Assembly (NCBI GenBank): GCA_963649615.1
Contig: CAVJIN010000002.1
Location: 17,442-81,441 of the forward strand
Source: UBA9732 sp963649615
GTDB taxonomy: Bacteria; Spirochaetota; Spirochaetia; Sphaerochaetales; Sphaerochaetaceae
DNA length: 64,000 nucleotides
Direction of reading: 5' to 3'
Part shown: positions 26,666-35,827 of the stretch, piece by piece
How positions within the stretch are numbered: position 1 is the stretch's first letter
Layout of the letters: each line of letters opens with the position of its first letter
Position numbers and translations under genes: made by a program
The notes under the pieces: model-generated
What the model was told of the DNA's origin: nothing
The model's database searches: none
The model's input: only the letters and a program-made list of their open reading frames with translations

Positions 26666-27970
26666 TTGTCTTTATTAACTTTCAAAAAAGGTGGGGTTCA
26701 TCCACCTGAGAGAAAGGAGTACTCAAATAGGGTACTTCTTGAACGCTTACCCATGCCCTCAGAATTGACAGTATCACTGTCTCAACATCTAGGTGCGCCT
26801 GCCAAAGCAATAAAAAGTATTGGTGACCACATAGAAAAGGGTGAATTGATAGGCGAAGCTTCTAGCTTTATTTCAGCAAATGTTCATAGTCCTGTCTCTG
26901 GAACTATTAAGGATATTAAAAAAGTTACTTTAGCAAACAGTGTTTGTTGTGATGCTTTTGTAATTGTACCGGACGAACAACAACCTGAGCTCTTTAATAA
27001 GAAAATTGATTATCAAAATCTTTTACGAGAACAGCTAATTGATGAAATCAAAGACAAAGGCGTTGTGGGTCTTGGTGGAGCCACGTTCCCACTACACGTT
27101 AAGGTTGCAATTCCAATTGGTAAAAAGGTAGATGCTTTAATTATTAATGGCGTAGAATGTGAGCCATATCTTACTGCAGACCACAGATCAATGCTTGAGA
27201 GAACAAAAGAAATTCTTGAAGGAATAATGATTTGCAGAAAGATAGTTAATCCCGCACGCACTATCATTGGTATTGAAGCTAATAAGGCAGATGCTGCTAA
27301 GGTTTTAGAAAAAGAAATTCAATTAAGAGAATTGCCCATTGAAGTTCAGCTACTTAAGATGAAATATCCTCAAGGAGATGAAAAGCAGTTGATTAATGCA
27401 ACTTTAGGCAGAGAAATCCCTTCTGGAAAACTTCCTTTGGATGTAGGTGCTGTAGTAATTAATGTTGGCACAACCTTTGCTGTCTATGAAGCAATAGTAT
27501 ACGGTAAACCTCTTATTGAAAGAGTTGTCTCTGTAACAGGGGAATGCATTAATAGGCCTTGCAATGTTATTGCTCCAATTGGAACTCCAGTTAAAGATTT
27601 AATTTCTTATGCTGGAGGCTTCTCTTCAGAGCCCGATAAACTAATTAATGGCGGACCTATGATGGGATTTGCTTTCTTTGATGAAAATACCCCAATTGTT
27701 AAGGGAACAAGTGGTATACTAGCAATTAAAGACCAGATAGAGAGAAAAAATACAGCATGTCTTAACTGTGGGCGTTGTGTAGCAGCTTGTCCAATTGGGC
27801 TTGAGCCAACAAGGCTCTATGCTCTAATTACACATGGAAGGTATGAAGAAGCTATGGCTAACCACCTTATGGACTGCAAAGAATGTGGATCTTGTTCCTT
27901 CTCATGTCCAGCACATCTAGATTTAGCTCAGTCCATGAAATTAGGAAAGAAAATGGGGAGGAAAAAATGA
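26666..27970 (+). CDS. rnfC: Rnf complex subunit RnfC
   Basis: RnfC is the peripheral NADH-binding subunit of the Rnf complex, which couples ferredoxin oxidation and NAD reduction to ion pumping. The glycine-rich VVGLGGATFPLHVK binds nucleotide and FMN. Two cysteine clusters near the C terminus (CLNCGRCVAACP and CKECGSCSFSCP) bind [4Fe-4S]. I chose the TTG at 26666, which has GGAGGAG six bases upstream and gives MSLLTFKKGGVHPPE. An ATG at 26630 lies at or before the expected transcript start. It is the first gene of rnfCDGEAB. Confidence 0.94.
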   Translation: MSLLTFKKGGVHPPERKEYSNRVLLERLPMPSELTVSLSQHLGAPAKAIKSIGDHIEKGELIGEASSFISANVHSPVSGTIKDIKKVTLANSVCCDAFVIVPDEQQPELFNKKIDYQNLLREQLIDEIKDKGVVGLGGATFPLHVKVAIPIGKKVDALIINGVECEPYLTADHRSMLERTKEILEGIMICRKIVNPARTIIGIEANKADAAKVLEKEIQLRELPIEVQLLKMKYPQGDEKQLINATLGREIPSGKLPLDVGAVVINVGTTFAVYEAIVYGKPLIERVVSVTGECINRPCNVIAPIGTPVKDLISYAGGFSSEPDKLINGGPMMGFAFFDENTPIVKGTSGILAIKDQIERKNTACLNCGRCVAACPIGLEPTRLYALITHGRYEEAMANHLMDCKECGSCSFSCPAHLDLAQSMKLGKKMGRKK

Positions 27971-29016
27971 GAACAGTAACCACTTCTCCACATCTTCATA
28001 GTGGTGCAAGCACACAAAAAATAATGCTAAGTGTAGTATTTGCACTTTTACCATCCTGTATTTGGGGTGTTTATGTCTTTGGTCTTAGAGCAGCCGCTGT
28101 ACTCTTAATTGCAACAGCTAGTGCAATTCTAACTGAGTATCTTTTAGGTTTGATTAGTAAAGAGAATACAATTTGGGATTGTTCTGCATTAGTTACAGGC
28201 CTTTTGGTTGGTATGAACATGCCTTCTTCAATTCCACTTTTTATTCCAGCTATTGCAAGTATCTTTTCAATTGCAGTTGTTAAGTGGACATTTGGTGGAC
28301 TTGGGGCCAACTGGGCCAATCCTGCAATGGCCGGACGTGTATTTGTATTCTTCTCATTTACTTCTCAAATGAGTACGTTTACACTCCCAAAAACAATCCA
28401 TGCAGTAGATATTGCCAGCCAAGCATCCCCTCTGTCACTTGTTAAGACGGTGGCATCCTCTGGTCAAAGTGTTGGATTAAATTCAATGCAAATTCTAGCA
28501 CAACAGGGTATTGAAACAACGAACTTTGCTCAAAAAGTTCAAGCTTTGACAGGAATTAATGCTTACAACATTGATGCATTCTTTGGAAACATTCCAGGTT
28601 GTATTGGTGAGGTTTCAAAATTACTTCTTTTAATTGGTGGCCTTTATCTTATTTTTGCAAAAGTCATTACTTGGCATATTCCTGTTGCTTTTATTGGTTC
28701 TTTTGCTTTTTTGACTTATCTCTTTGGTGGTATTCCATTAGGATTGGGCTTGTGTCATGGTGAAGTTGTAGCAAACATATTCAGAGGAGGTCTAATCTTA
28801 GGAGCCTTTTTTATGGCAACTGACATGGTTACATCTCCTGTAACACACAAAGGTATGATAATCTTTGGTTGTGGTTGTGGTGCTTTAACTTTCCTATTTA
28901 GAAGTTTTGGTTCTTTACCAGAAGCAACTAGTGTTGCAATCTTGATGATGAATATAATCACTCCAACAATTGACAGATTTGTAAAGCCAAAGCTCTTTGG
29001 GGAGGTAAGTAAATGA
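27967..29016 (+). CDS. rnfD: Rnf complex subunit RnfD
   Basis: RnfD is an integral membrane subunit normally carrying a covalent FMN. The 349-residue protein starts at the ATG overlapping the rnfC stop (GGGGAGG upstream) and has about nine hydrophobic segments. The flavinylation motif, usually DxxSGATP, reads DIASQASPL at residues 148-156. Ser154 takes the place of the modified threonine and Gln152 that of the glycine. It is otherwise a normal family member and overlaps rnfG by four bases. Confidence 0.94.
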   Translation: MRTVTTSPHLHSGASTQKIMLSVVFALLPSCIWGVYVFGLRAAAVLLIATASAILTEYLLGLISKENTIWDCSALVTGLLVGMNMPSSIPLFIPAIASIFSIAVVKWTFGGLGANWANPAMAGRVFVFFSFTSQMSTFTLPKTIHAVDIASQASPLSLVKTVASSGQSVGLNSMQILAQQGIETTNFAQKVQALTGINAYNIDAFFGNIPGCIGEVSKLLLLIGGLYLIFAKVITWHIPVAFIGSFAFLTYLFGGIPLGLGLCHGEVVANIFRGGLILGAFFMATDMVTSPVTHKGMIIFGCGCGALTFLFRSFGSLPEATSVAILMMNIITPTIDRFVKPKLFGEVSK

Positions 29017-29579
29017 AAAAATATTTAAGAACAACTTTAGTACTTGCCTCAATTTGTGCTGTTGCAGCAGTTTTACTTGCAACAATTAACGTTATTACAA
29101 CTCCTTATATTAAGAGATATGAGGCAAACAAAATCACCGCCGCCTTAGAAGTTGTTGCCAACGGCAATGAAATTGGCCCTGAAATTACTGTAGGAGACTC
29201 CACAGTAGACTACATGCATGAACTCTATGCTAATGGCAAGATTGTAGGATACATACTTGGCCTAAATACTCGTGGCTACGGGGGAGACATCACCTTAATA
29301 GCTAGCTTTGATACCAATGGTTCTGTTTCTAATGTTAATCTGGTTAGCAACAGTGAAACCCCCGGTGTAGGTAAAAAAGCTGAAAACGAAGGGTATATGG
29401 ATAAGTTTATTGGAACTGGAACCTCAACAAATCCAATTCCAACAACAAAGAGTATGCTTTCTGAAGTAGATTCTGCTGCAGTAAGCGGAGCTACAATGAC
29501 TTTTTCAGGTATTTCAAGTGCCTTAAAAATAGGCTCGGATTACATTAAGTCTCTTAATACAAAGGAGGCTACAAAATGA
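29013..29579 (+). CDS. rnfG: Rnf complex subunit RnfG
   Basis: RnfG carries a covalent FMN on the outer face of the membrane. The 188-residue protein has an N-terminal membrane anchor (about residues 8-28), the GETPGVGKKAE-like stretch seen here as SETPGVGKKAENEGY, and the FMN attachment motif VSGATMT near residue 167. It overlaps rnfD and rnfE by four bases each, so the operon is strongly coupled. An ApbE flavin transferase is required but is not in this window. Confidence 0.94.
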   Translation: MKKYLRTTLVLASICAVAAVLLATINVITTPYIKRYEANKITAALEVVANGNEIGPEITVGDSTVDYMHELYANGKIVGYILGLNTRGYGGDITLIASFDTNGSVSNVNLVSNSETPGVGKKAENEGYMDKFIGTGTSTNPIPTTKSMLSEVDSAAVSGATMTFSGISSALKIGSDYIKSLNTKEATK

Positions 29580-30232
29580 GTAATAAACATTTAAAAGAAC
29601 TAACAAAGGGTTTATTTAAAGAAAACCCAACCTTTATTATCATGCTTGGAATGTGTCCAACTTTGGCCGTTACAACTCAGTTAATTAACGCCCTTGGTAT
29701 GGGAGCTGGCGTTTTATTTGTTCTTTTGTTTAGTAATATTTTTATTTCTCTACTTAAAGACATAATACCAAGTAGTGTAAGAATTCCTTGCTATGTTGTT
29801 GTAATAGCATCATTTGTTACAATTGTTGAAATGGTGTTTCATGCTTTCCTTCCTAGTGTTTATGAAGCACTAGGTGTTTATCTTCCATTGATTGTTGTTA
29901 ACTGTATCATTCTTGGAAGAGCAGAAGCTTTTGCCAGTAAGAATTCTGTTTTAGATTCCGCATTAGATGCAATTGGAATGGGTCTTGGTTTTACAATGTC
30001 TCTTTCTTTAATTTCTATAATTAGAGAAGTTTTTGGTTCAGGTTCAATTACTTTTATTCCTATTGGTTCTTGGGACGGAGTAATTCACATACCATTTTTT
30101 AAAGATTTCCCAATAAGAGTGTTGGCTTTAGCCGCGGGGGCATTGCTCCTCATGGGATATCTAAAGGCTTTCTTTATGTGGAAATCTGAACGAAGTGCAC
30201 AAAAAGCAAAGAAAGAGGAGGCTAGTGTATGA
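29576..30232 (+). CDS. rnfE: Rnf complex subunit RnfE
   Basis: RnfE is a six-helix membrane subunit of the electron path. The 218 residues show the family patterns NPTFIIMLGMCPTLAVTT at the N terminus and VYLPLIVVNCIILGRAEAFA mid-protein, where the cysteines bind the intramembrane iron-sulfur centre shared with RnfA. The C-terminal tail is basic and cytoplasmic. Four-base overlaps exist on both sides. Confidence 0.95.
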   Translation: MSNKHLKELTKGLFKENPTFIIMLGMCPTLAVTTQLINALGMGAGVLFVLLFSNIFISLLKDIIPSSVRIPCYVVVIASFVTIVEMVFHAFLPSVYEALGVYLPLIVVNCIILGRAEAFASKNSVLDSALDAIGMGLGFTMSLSLISIIREVFGSGSITFIPIGSWDGVIHIPFFKDFPIRVLALAAGALLLMGYLKAFFMWKSERSAQKAKKEEASV

Positions 30233-30822
30233 GTTATATTGGAATTCTTGTAACCTATATCTTTATTAGCAACTTCATCTTTGTTCAGTTTATGGGCCTT
30301 TGTCCTTTTATTGGAGTTTCTAAGAACAGTGAAAGTGCAATTGGAATGGGTTTGGCTGTTACTTTTGTAACTGGAGTTTCCAGCGTAGTTTGTTGGTGTG
30401 TTTATGAAGGTCTTTTAGTACCACTTCAACTAGAATATCTAAAAACTATTGCTTTTATTTTAGTTATTGCTGCACTAGTTCAATTAGTTGAAATGGTTTT
30501 GAAGAAGATGAGTCCTGCGTTATATAAAGCACTTGGTATTTATCTTCCTCTTATCACCACTAACTGTGCTGTTTTAGGTATTGCACTTATAAATGTTGAT
30601 GAGGCATACAATTTACTTGAGTCTTTCACCGCAGGTGTTGCTGCTGGTCTTGGCTTTACCATGGCAATTGTTCTTATGAGTAACGTTAGAGAACGTTTAG
30701 ACTTAAAACCAGTAAGAAAGGTCTTCCAAGGTGTGCCTATTGCTTTTATTTCTGCAGGTCTTATGGCTTTGGCATTCATGGCCTTTGATAAGACACTCCT
30801 TTATAATCTTAATTTGGTATAG
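30229..30822 (+). CDS. rnfA: Rnf complex subunit RnfA
   Basis: RnfA is the homologous partner of RnfE with inverted topology. The 197 residues contain NFIFVQFMGLCPFIGVS and YLPLITTNCAVLGIAL, the two half-sites contributing cysteines to the membrane [2Fe-2S] centre. Six hydrophobic segments are evident. It is followed after 11 bases by rnfB, with GGGGAGG as ribosome binding site. Confidence 0.96.
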   Translation: MSYIGILVTYIFISNFIFVQFMGLCPFIGVSKNSESAIGMGLAVTFVTGVSSVVCWCVYEGLLVPLQLEYLKTIAFILVIAALVQLVEMVLKKMSPALYKALGIYLPLITTNCAVLGIALINVDEAYNLLESFTAGVAAGLGFTMAIVLMSNVRERLDLKPVRKVFQGVPIAFISAGLMALAFMAFDKTLLYNLNLV

Positions 30823-30833
30823 GGGAGGAAGAT

Positions 30834-31634
30834 ATGGCAATTTTATATGCTTTTTTAATTATAACTGGTCTTGGTGCAATCTTAGGGCTTGGTCTTGCTA
30901 TTGCTGATAAATTACTTACCGTTCCTAAAGATGAAAAGCTGGATGAACTTGAAAACATGATGCCTGGTGCAAACTGTGGAGGTTGTGGCTATGCGGGTTG
31001 TTCTGCCTATGCAGAAGCTGTATTCCAGGGGAAAGCACTTCCTGGACTTTGTGCTCCTGGTGGTATAGAGCTTGCTAATAAAATGGCTCAGGTTCTTGGT
31101 GTTGAAGTTCAAATGGCGCAAAAGAAAGTAGCCTATATCTTTTGTAGTGGAAATTGTGAAAACACAACTAAAGATTTTGACTATAAAGGATTACAAGATT
31201 GTAATGCAGCTAGTATGCTGTTTAAAGGTGATAATGGTTGCAAATTTGGCTGTCTTCATCTTGGTTCTTGTATGAAAGTTTGTCAGTCTAATGCTATTTA
31301 CAGAAAAGAAGATGGCTCTCTGTCTGTTGATTCTAAGCTATGTCAAGGTTGTGGACTATGTACTAAGGTTTGTCCTAATAACGTTATTAAACTCATTCCT
31401 GCAGATGCTCCATATGTTGTAGCTTGTAACAGTCATGACAAAGGTACAGAAGTGAGAAAGGTCTGTAGCGTTGGTTGTATTGGTTGCAAAATTTGTGAAA
31501 ATAAGTTTCCAAATGCCGGTTTTAAAGTTGATCAAAATTTGGCTTGTGCAAACTATGATAGCTCATATAATATTGAAGCAATGTCAAATGCAGCTGAAGC
31601 TTGTCCACGACACATTATAAAAAATAGAGAGTAA
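30834..31634 (+). CDS. rnfB: Rnf complex subunit RnfB
   Basis: RnfB takes electrons from ferredoxin. The 266 residues have an N-terminal membrane helix, then the [4Fe-4S] motif PGANCGGCGYAGCSAYAEAV with a later LCAPGG. Several ferredoxin-type clusters follow (CMKVCQ, CQGCGLCTKVCP, CIGCKICE and a final CP). It closes the rnfCDGEAB operon. The stop is followed by a perfect stem-loop (31636-31655) without a T tract. Confidence 0.95.
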   Translation: MAILYAFLIITGLGAILGLGLAIADKLLTVPKDEKLDELENMMPGANCGGCGYAGCSAYAEAVFQGKALPGLCAPGGIELANKMAQVLGVEVQMAQKKVAYIFCSGNCENTTKDFDYKGLQDCNAASMLFKGDNGCKFGCLHLGSCMKVCQSNAIYRKEDGSLSVDSKLCQGCGLCTKVCPNNVIKLIPADAPYVVACNSHDKGTEVRKVCSVGCIGCKICENKFPNAGFKVDQNLACANYDSSYNIEAMSNAAEACPRHIIKNRE

Positions 31635-31635
31635 A

Positions 31636-31655
31636 GAGGTTTTTGCTAAAACCTC
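31636..31655 (+). repeat. Stem-loop after rnfB
   Basis: Perfect 8-bp inverted repeat GAGGTTTT / AAAACCTC around TGCT, two bases after the rnfB stop. No T tract follows, so it is more likely an mRNA-stabilising or processing element than a terminator. Confidence 0.6.
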
Positions 31656-31675
31656 AAACGACTAGGAACTTACGA

Positions 31676-33478
31676 ATGCAATATATTCTTGGCGCTTATA
31701 GTCAACTTCCATTTGGAACTTCATCAGACGAGTATGAGGCTTTACTGTCTAGGCAGTTAAAGCCTCTGCTTACTATGCTTGATAAAAATCCAGATTTTAA
31801 GTTGCTATTTCATTTAAGTGTAAGTGAATATGAATATATTGAATCTAAATGTTCAGAGCTTAATATGCTTATTTGTGACCTTTGTAGAAAAGGGCAGATG
31901 GAGATTTTAACTTCTGGATACTATGATATAATACTTTCGCTTCTTCCTGCGCATGAAAGGGCTTCACATGTAGAAAAGACTACAACTTATCTTAGAAAAA
32001 GATTTTCTAAAAAACCAAAAGGTCTTTGGTGTTATAATCAACTTTTTTCACCAACATTGGTTCCTGTTGCTGATAATTGTGGCCTAGATTACATAATGAT
32101 TTCATCATATAACCAAATGGCAGATAAAACTCTATTATGTCAGCCTTTTTACATGGATGAAATGGGAAAGACTACAATTATTTTCCCTTATGATGACAGG
32201 TTTTCTAAAGAAACGTTGGAATTTTACAAAGACAATATTGACTACAATAAATATCTTCAGAATTTAACTAAAATTGCAGGTAGTGTCACCGGTGCAATTA
32301 ATACGGTTATGTTAAACTTAGATCAACTCATGAGTTTAGAAAACTGTGCAGAAGTTTTCTCTATGTTATATTCTAAACTTGGTAAGAATTGCACATTACC
32401 TTCTATTTATCTTGGTGAGAATGAAATAAAGAAAACGTTTTATTATACATCGGCCCCATATGGAAGAGACATTACGCTTGGAAATGCACTTTCTATAAAC
32501 CAATATATTTTAGAGCATCCTGTGCTTTATAGGAATTTTGGGCTTTTAAATATTCTGAGAGATGCTATTCGCAATTGCAAGAAGAATACTGATGAGCGTA
32601 AAAATCTTGAGAATCTTTTTATGAAAGCCAGTTCCTGTGGGCTCTATATTCCTAATAATGATATGAATCCGGCTATTAGGCGTTTTTCCAATAAATGTCT
32701 TTGCGAAATGGAAACCCTTCTTTCTAAGATACCTAGTTCCTATTTGCCAATTAATGTAGTTTTAGAAACTTCAAGACAAACTGAGCACATAATTCTTGGC
32801 AAATCAAGTATTTGCTATCTTAATGATAAGGGTGCAATTCTGAGTCATATCAACTTCATTCCGGCTAATTATGATATTGCAATGCATAGTGGAGAAGGTA
32901 TTTTTGCCGATAGCTTTATAGATAGTTCTACAGGAAAGGAAACAAAATTATCGGCTAAATTATATGAGGTTACAGCTGTTGACAAGAAGCGTTCAGAATT
33001 CTTTGGGAAATGCCCTGCCTTGGACTTGAAAAAAATCCCATTGAATGTCACAAAGCATTTCAAATTCAGACAGTCTACCCATTCCGTGGAAATTGAGGTT
33101 GAAAACTTAGACCCAAAGAACAGTTTGGAAGGCGTGGAGTATTGCAATACTATTGATATAGCTTTACCTCGTGCATTGGATGTAAAAACTAGTGAAGGAA
33201 AGATTTTGGGAACAGAGGCAGAGACAACTAGTGCTGTTTTTATCAATAATTCTGCGTGCCCGTTCACAATTTCCATTGGTCTTAGTGAAGAAGCACAGAT
33301 TTCGTGCAAGAATATTGAACAAACAATTAAAAGTTGTCTTGGAGATAAGACAATTTATGAGTATACTCAATTTAAGATTCGTAGGAAGCTCTCTTTAAGA
33401 CCGCTTCAGGTCTCACGCCTGACGATTGGACTTAGAATAGAGAAAAGAAAGGAGAAAGGAAATGACACTACAGAATAG
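31676..33478 (+). CDS. Glycoside hydrolase family 57-like protein, probable nucleophile lost
   Basis: The N-terminal half has the GH57 (alpha-amylase / 4-alpha-glucanotransferase) layout: MQYILGAYSQLPFG, then a FHLS segment, GQMEILTSGYYD and PKGLWCYNQLFSPTLV. In active GH57 enzymes the last motif reads WxxE, with Glu as nucleophile. Here position 121 is Asn. A DD pair at 173-174 lies in the region expected for the acid/base. The C-terminal half has the beta-sandwich look of the DUF1926 region. I chose the ATG at 31676. A TTG at 31643 lies inside the stem-loop. The 600-residue protein overlaps prfB by 17 bases. Activity is doubtful. Confidence 0.75.
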   Translation: MQYILGAYSQLPFGTSSDEYEALLSRQLKPLLTMLDKNPDFKLLFHLSVSEYEYIESKCSELNMLICDLCRKGQMEILTSGYYDIILSLLPAHERASHVEKTTTYLRKRFSKKPKGLWCYNQLFSPTLVPVADNCGLDYIMISSYNQMADKTLLCQPFYMDEMGKTTIIFPYDDRFSKETLEFYKDNIDYNKYLQNLTKIAGSVTGAINTVMLNLDQLMSLENCAEVFSMLYSKLGKNCTLPSIYLGENEIKKTFYYTSAPYGRDITLGNALSINQYILEHPVLYRNFGLLNILRDAIRNCKKNTDERKNLENLFMKASSCGLYIPNNDMNPAIRRFSNKCLCEMETLLSKIPSSYLPINVVLETSRQTEHIILGKSSICYLNDKGAILSHINFIPANYDIAMHSGEGIFADSFIDSSTGKETKLSAKLYEVTAVDKKRSEFFGKCPALDLKKIPLNVTKHFKFRQSTHSVEIEVENLDPKNSLEGVEYCNTIDIALPRALDVKTSEGKILGTEAETTSAVFINNSACPFTISIGLSEEAQISCKNIEQTIKSCLGDKTIYEYTQFKIRRKLSLRPLQVSRLTIGLRIEKRKEKGNDTTE

Positions 33479-34566
33479 AGCGCTCCTTGAGCAGCTTAAA
33501 GAAGACTCCCAAGCAATCTGGAGGGGACTTTGACCCGGAAGGGTTGAAAGCAAAACAAGCAGAGCTTGAGAAGCAAACTTTAGAGCCAAACTTCTGGGGC
33601 GACAAGCAAAATGCTGATAAAGTTTTTGCCCAAATTAATACAATTAAAGACACAATTCAACCTTTTGAAAAGTTAATTGCTGATATTAATGAAACTTATG
33701 ATCTCATTGAACTCTACGAAGAAGAAGATAGTGATAACGAAGAATATGCCAAAGAAGTAGATGATAGAATTCTTTCTATTGAGGCAGAATATAAACCATT
33801 AAAACTTAAGACTCTTCTTAATGGCAAATATGATAAGGGTGATATGTTCCTAACCATTCATGCTGGAGCTGGTGGTACGGAGGCCTGTGATTGGACCTCT
33901 ATGCTCATGAGAATGTATCTTAGATGGTGCGAACGTCATAAATTCAAGGCTGAAATTTTGGATACCCTTGAAGATGAGGGTGGATATAAGAGTGTAACCA
34001 TACAGGTATCGGGCCCATATGCCTTTGGATATCTAAAAGGGGAGGCTGGTGTGCATAGACTTGTACGAATTTCACCTTTTGACTCTAATGCTAGAAGACA
34101 TACCTCATTTTCAAGTGTCTATGCCTCTCCTGTGGTAGATGACAATATTGATATTGTTATAAAGCCTGAAGATATTAGAATAGATACCTACAGGGCAGGC
34201 GGTGCAGGTGGTCAGCATGTTAACAAGACGGACTCTGCTGTAAGAATTACACACTATCCAACTGGCATTGTTGTTCAGTGTCAAAATGAACGTTCTCAAA
34301 TCATGAACAAAGACAAATGCTTTAAAATGCTAAGAAGCCGTCTTTATGACTATTACAGCGAAAAACTTGCAGAAGAACATAAGGCAGAGGCTATTGAAAA
34401 GAAGGATATTTCTTGGGGATCTCAAATCCGTAGCTATGTTTTTCAGCCGTATACAATGGTAAAAGACGCACGAACTGGTGAGCAAACGGGTAATATTCAA
34501 GCTGTCATGGATGGCGAGCTTGATAATTTTATTGAAGCCTATCTTAGATGGAATCAGGAGAAATAA
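33462..34566 (+). CDS. prfB: Peptide chain release factor 2, with programmed +1 frameshift
   Basis: RF2 ends translation at UGA and UAA. The frame from the ATG at 33462 (preceded by AGGAG) runs 23 codons to an in-frame TGA at 33531. Shifting +1 joins it to the main frame from 33532 and gives about 367 residues, the normal length. The main part has the GGQ motif (GGAGGQHVNKTDSAVR) and an SPF-type codon recognition motif (ISPFDSNARRHTSF). Low RF2 favours the frameshift, so the gene is autoregulated. It overlaps the GH57-like gene and abuts the PEGA gene. Confidence 0.96.
33522..33534 (+). promoter_or_regulatory. RF2 programmed frameshift site
   Basis: AGGGG is placed just before CTT-TGA-C. This is the conserved bacterial prfB slippery site: an internal Shine-Dalgarno sequence, then CTT TGA C. 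The spacer is AGGGGA-CTT, slightly shorter or differently spaced than the E. coli form. Confidence 0.93.
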
Positions 34567-35817
34567 TTGAAACGTAAAGTCCTTGCGATACTCCTCCTAC
34601 TTGGTATATTTTCATGCCAAGTGGTCTTTTCGCAGGACTACAACGTTCTAATTTTCCCTCAAAACTCGCAAATTGCAACCTATATTGAGACTTTTTTCAC
34701 ATCAAAAGAGGTCTCCACATCTATTTATACCGATATTTCTACTAAAACATTAAATGAGAAACTTAAGACGTCAGGGGAAGCGTTAGCTAAGGCGTATTCT
34801 TCAGAAAAAGAAGCCTCTATTATAAAAGCAAGAGAAGAATACCTAAGTATTTCCACTGACGATTATTCTTTGAACTTAGAAATGTCTGATGTAATGAATG
34901 TAGTTCTAACTAACTTAAACGATAATTCTATTGATATGGATAATGTTATAAGAAGCAATGATTTACTAACACTAGATTACATATGTTCTTCAAGTAATTC
35001 GGACCTTGTACTTATTCCTCTAATAGGAGAAATTGGTGGTTTTAAGCACCTTGTCTTATATTCTTATTCTTCTGCAGAAAAGAAATTAAATTTGATTTTT
35101 GAAGAAATTTCTCAAAGTGCAACTGAGTATTCTTTAATGGTGTTATTAAAGCTTAGTTCCTTATTTTCTAACAACGGCGTTTCTGTTCTTACTTTTGAGG
35201 GTCTAATCCAAGGGTCTTCAGTTTATGTTGATGGAGAAATGGTCTCATTGATAGATTCTTCTATAGTTCTGTCATCTGGAACTCATACAATTGACATTGA
35301 ACTTATTGGATATGAAACTAAACACTTAACTCTAGAGATTAATGCAAATACTGTTAATACTGTGTTTGTTCAAATGGATAAAATTGTTTATGACAGTCTA
35401 CTTGTTAAATCAACGCCAAATGCCATAGTTTCTTCTGATGGTAAAATATTGGGAACAACTCCTTATACTATAAATGAATACACTCTACCTTTAATGCTTA
35501 ATTTTAGTTCTAGTGGTTTTATTAATAAGACTGTTAGTTTAAATGAAGCGAGAAACAGTATTAGTGTTGAACTTAAACCTACCTGGATGAATGATGAAGA
35601 GAGTTTTGAGAAAGCTCGAACTAGTTTTTACAACTCATTTGCAAGGTCTCTTTTAATTTTTGGATTAAAGATTATTTCTAAAACTTTTAGTTCAAATTAT
35701 AATGATTTTTGGATGGCTACTGATACACTGTGTACCGGTGCTCTTTTTCTGTCGTTGACAGACTTAGCTGTAGATTTAATAGATTATTATAAATATTCGG
35801 AATATATTTCACCGTAA
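34567..35817 (+). CDS. Exported PEGA-domain protein
   Basis: The 416-residue protein starts at TTG, directly after the prfB stop. It has a signal peptide (KRKVLAILLLLGIFSC..., cleavage probably before QDYN). The middle holds one or two PEGA repeats, recognisable by SVYVDGEMVSLIDSS with LSSGTHTIDIELIGYE, and AIVSSDGKILGTTPYT. A hydrophobic segment near the C terminus may anchor it. PEGA proteins are common in spirochaetes and are usually surface or envelope proteins. The N-terminal domain is not recognised. It lies between prfB and ftsY. Confidence 0.75.
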   Translation: MKRKVLAILLLLGIFSCQVVFSQDYNVLIFPQNSQIATYIETFFTSKEVSTSIYTDISTKTLNEKLKTSGEALAKAYSSEKEASIIKAREEYLSISTDDYSLNLEMSDVMNVVLTNLNDNSIDMDNVIRSNDLLTLDYICSSSNSDLVLIPLIGEIGGFKHLVLYSYSSAEKKLNLIFEEISQSATEYSLMVLLKLSSLFSNNGVSVLTFEGLIQGSSVYVDGEMVSLIDSSIVLSSGTHTIDIELIGYETKHLTLEINANTVNTVFVQMDKIVYDSLLVKSTPNAIVSSDGKILGTTPYTINEYTLPLMLNFSSSGFINKTVSLNEARNSISVELKPTWMNDEESFEKARTSFYNSFARSLLIFGLKIISKTFSSNYNDFWMATDTLCTGALFLSLTDLAVDLIDYYKYSEYISP

Positions 35818-35827
35818 GGAGAGAAGA

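Noticed and set aside
33531..33533. In-frame TGA near the prfB start as a disabling mutation
   Set aside because: It lies in the conserved AGGGG/CTT-TGA-C context of the RF2 programmed frameshift, so the gene is intact.
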